Shown here: one piece after another, positions 39,500-41,404 of the stretch | Layout: each line of letters opens with the position of its first letter | Position numbering within the stretch: the first letter of the stretch is position 1 | Assembly (NCBI GenBank): GCA_003225365.1 | Contig: QHZN01000104.1 | Coordinates: 1 to 41,404, forward strand | Source of the DNA: Acidobacteriota bacterium | GTDB taxonomy: Bacteria; Acidobacteriota; Terriglobia; UBA7540 | Direction: 5' to 3' | Length of the DNA stretch: 41,404 nt | The notes under the pieces: generated by a model | Told to the model about the DNA's origin: nothing | The model's input: the letters and a program-made list of their open reading frames with translations, nothing else | Database searches by the model: none | Position numbers and translations under genes: made by a program

Positions 39500-41224
39500 T
39501 TGGGAAACGAACTTCGAAGTGCCAAATGGTTTGCGCCGGACACTGACACGGGCTTTCAGCATCGCGCCGCGTTGAGGTCCGAGGGGTTCACCAAAGAGTC
39601 CTTTGCCGGGCGGCCGGTAATCGGTATCTGCAACTCGTGGAGCGAACTGAACAATTGCAACGTGCACCTGCGAGTCATCTCGGAGGCGGTGAAGCGTGGG
39701 GTCTGGGCTGCGGGGGGATTCCCGCTCGAGTTCATGACGATCTCCCTGGGCGAGGAACTTACCATGCCCACGACTATGCTCTACCGCAATCTGATGGCGA
39801 TGGACGTCGAGGAGATGGTGCGATCGAATCCGCTGGATGGGGTGGTCTTGCTCTGCGGCTGCGATAAAACCACGCCGGCACAGCTTATGGGCGCCGCCAG
39901 CATGGATGTGCCTGCCATCATGCTCCCGGTGGGACCGATGCTCAGCGGACGCTGGCGGGGTCAGCAGTTGGGCTCGGGAACCGACCTCTGGAAGTTCTGG
40001 GATGAACGGCGCGCCGGACGCCTCAGCGACCGCGATTGGCACGAACTCGAGGGTTGTCTCTCCCGCAGTCCGGGAACGTGCAACACCATGGGCACCGCGT
40101 CTACGATGACGGGCTTGGCCGAAGCAATGGGCATGATGCTCCCGGGCGCCGCGAGTATTCCCGCCCCGGACTCACGGCGGTTGGCGTGCGCGGAGGCGAC
40201 GGGCCGCCGCATCGTGGGCTTGGTTCAAGAAGACCTGAGGCCTTCTCGAATTCTTACGCGCGAAGCCTTTGAAAATGCGATCCGAATTCTCGTGGCCTTG
40301 GGGGGGTCAACCAACGCGATTATTCATCTCATTGCCATCGCGGGACGCCGCGGCATCTCTCTACCGCTCAGCCGGTTTGATGAGCTTTCGCGAATAACGC
40401 CTGTCATTGTAAACCTCCAGCCCTCGGGGAAATACCTCATGGAAGACTTCTTCTATGCGGGAGGCGTCCCGGCGGTGGTGCAAGAAATGCTGCCCCTCCT
40501 GCACGAGGACGCGTTGACCGTGTCGGGCACAACCCTGGCCGAATCGGTGCGCGAGGCGATATGCTCCAACCGCGACGTGATCCGTCCTCTCAACCAGCCC
40601 CTGCAAAGGGAAGGCTCGCTCGCGGTTTTGCGCGGAAACCTCGCGCCCCAGGGGGCGGTGATTAAGACCTCGGCAGCCACGCCCGGCCTTTTCCAGCATA
40701 CTGGTCGCGCCGTGGTGTTCGAGAATTATGAGGAGATGATGCGGCGGGTTGATGATCCCGCGCTTGCCGCCGGGGAGTCGAGCGTCCTGGTTCTGAAAAA
40801 TGCCGGACCGGTGGGCGCCCCAGGCATGCCCGAATGGGGAATGCTTCCCATTCCTTCTAAACTCCTCCGGCAAGGTCTGAGCGACATGGTCCGGATCAGC
40901 GATGGCCGCATGAGTGGAACGGGCTTTGGCACAGTGGTGCTCCACATCTCTCCGGAAGCTGCTGTGGGTGGCCCTCTTGCCATCGTTCAGACCGGAGACG
41001 AGATCCGCTTGGACGTGCCGGAGCGACGCCTGGACCTGCTCGTGGACGGAGCAGAAATAGAGCGGCGCATCGCCGCCAGGGCACCTGCTCCGCCACGTTT
41101 CCGACGTGGCTATTACACGATGTTTTTGGATCACGTCCTCCAGGCCCATGAAGGCTGTGACTTCGGTTTTCTGCGCGCGCAACCCGACGACAAACCTTAT
41201 GAGCCTCAAATTGGACGAACCTAG
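39500..41224 (+). CDS. IlvD/Edd-family sugar-acid dehydratase
   Basis: A 574-residue dehydratase of the type acting on aldonates such as L-arabonate or D-xylonate to give 2-keto-3-deoxy acids. The three cluster cysteines are C44 (GICNSW), C121 (CGCDKTTPAQ) and C194 (PGTCNTMGTAS). K123, two residues after the second Cys, matches the Mg-binding carbamylated Lys of L-arabinonate dehydratase, and SDGRMSGT carries the proposed catalytic Ser. The length matches the sugar-acid group rather than biosynthetic IlvD, and no ilv genes are nearby. The TTG start at 39500 follows a weak GAGG site. The exact aldonate is unknown. It is the last gene of the plus-strand catabolic block. Confidence 0.9.
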   Translation: MGNELRSAKWFAPDTDTGFQHRAALRSEGFTKESFAGRPVIGICNSWSELNNCNVHLRVISEAVKRGVWAAGGFPLEFMTISLGEELTMPTTMLYRNLMAMDVEEMVRSNPLDGVVLLCGCDKTTPAQLMGAASMDVPAIMLPVGPMLSGRWRGQQLGSGTDLWKFWDERRAGRLSDRDWHELEGCLSRSPGTCNTMGTASTMTGLAEAMGMMLPGAASIPAPDSRRLACAEATGRRIVGLVQEDLRPSRILTREAFENAIRILVALGGSTNAIIHLIAIAGRRGISLPLSRFDELSRITPVIVNLQPSGKYLMEDFFYAGGVPAVVQEMLPLLHEDALTVSGTTLAESVREAICSNRDVIRPLNQPLQREGSLAVLRGNLAPQGAVIKTSAATPGLFQHTGRAVVFENYEEMMRRVDDPALAAGESSVLVLKNAGPVGAPGMPEWGMLPIPSKLLRQGLSDMVRISDGRMSGTGFGTVVLHISPEAAVGGPLAIVQTGDEIRLDVPERRLDLLVDGAEIERRIAARAPAPPRFRRGYYTMFLDHVLQAHEGCDFGFLRAQPDDKPYEPQIGRT

Positions 41225-41312
41225 TGTAGTGCTTCGAAAGTCGCGGTACAAAAGATTGCCAGAGTGAGCGATGTAGCGGCGGGCTTTGGCCCGGCATACC
41301 CAGAATACTAAC

Positions 41313-41404
41313 CTAATGGATATCGGAGGTGGTATAAGCCCCTGCCACGCGGAAAATGGCAGCCAATTGATCCATCAACAGGAAAACCTGGTAGCCGCCC
41401 AGAA
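41313..41404 (-). CDS. possible 3' end of a gene running off the window
   Basis: On the minus strand 29 codons read LGGYQVFLLMDQLAAIFRVA, then GAYTTSDIH and a TAG stop at 41315-41313. The mix of hydrophobic and polar residues looks protein-like, and the frame is open to the window edge. Too short to identify. A weak CGGGC/GCCCG hairpin (41280-41293) lies between it and the convergent dehydratase gene. Confidence 0.3.
   Translation of the reverse strand, partial: LGGYQVFLLMDQLAAIFRVAGAYTTSDIH

Noticed and set aside
39500-41224. Assignment as biosynthetic dihydroxy-acid dehydratase IlvD or as Edd
   Set aside because: Motifs, length and neighbours fit the sugar-acid dehydratase group better; no branched-chain or Entner-Doudoroff genes are nearby.

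Overview
The window looks like chromosomal DNA of a GC-rich, Gram-negative, non-model bacterium, most likely an Acidobacteriota member or a close relative. The reasons are a very large Oar-type TonB-dependent receptor with an N-terminal carboxypeptidase-regulatory domain, an NtrY/NtrX-type sigma-54 two-component pair, a pilB-pilT-pilC cluster, a phoH-ybeY-corC-era operon, and many short palindromic repeats between and inside genes. The phylum call is inference; no rRNA gene is present.

Layout. 1-4.8 kb: a membrane-bound spermidine-synthase-like protein (+), a VOC protein (-), a cluster of dispersed repeats, and a broken BNR-repeat protein gene translationally coupled to a MoaD/ThiS-like gene (-). 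4.9-7.2 kb: initiator tRNA-fMet with its own promoter and terminator, then smpB and pepA (+). 7.3-8.0 kb: a gene remnant and an AraC-type regulator whose promoter carries a perfect palindrome. 8.5-12.4 kb: a three-gene unit of a phospholipase D-like protein, a protein of unknown family and a GMC oxidoreductase with a four-cysteine motif. 12.5-14.6 kb: argS (-). 14.8-18.9 kb: phoH-ybeY-corC/hlyC-era (+) behind a clear sigma-70-type promoter. 19.0-23.3 kb (-): an endonuclease III-like gene, an NtrY-like kinase split by a 199-bp perfect repeat, and ntrX. 23.5-27.8 kb: pilB-pilT-pilC (+). 27.8-28.8 kb: a scar made of a truncated transposase, an RHS fragment and a small membrane ORF. 28.9-41.2 kb: a probable carbohydrate/sugar-acid locus with an amino-acid-type permease, an SDR dehydrogenase and a TonB receptor on the minus strand, diverging from an IclR regulator, a GH20-like glycosidase, an RraA-like aldolase and an IlvD/Edd dehydratase on the plus strand.

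How the genes may work together. The last 12 kb reads as a self-contained uptake and breakdown unit: outer-membrane import, glycoside cleavage, then oxidation (SDR), dehydration (IlvD/Edd) and retro-aldol cleavage (RraA type), controlled by IclR through a divergent promoter region holding a 7-6-7 palindrome. The substrate cannot be read from sequence.

The most unusual signals are (i) the 199-bp exact repeat that replaces the HAMP/PAS part of ntrY with a copy of the ntrX 5' end, (ii) palindromic repeats lying in frame inside pepA and argS and forming the 3' ends of phoH, ntrY and the AraC gene, and (iii) promoter hexamers placed so that transcription should start at, or almost at, the first base of tRNA-fMet, the GH20-like gene and possibly the endonuclease III-like gene.
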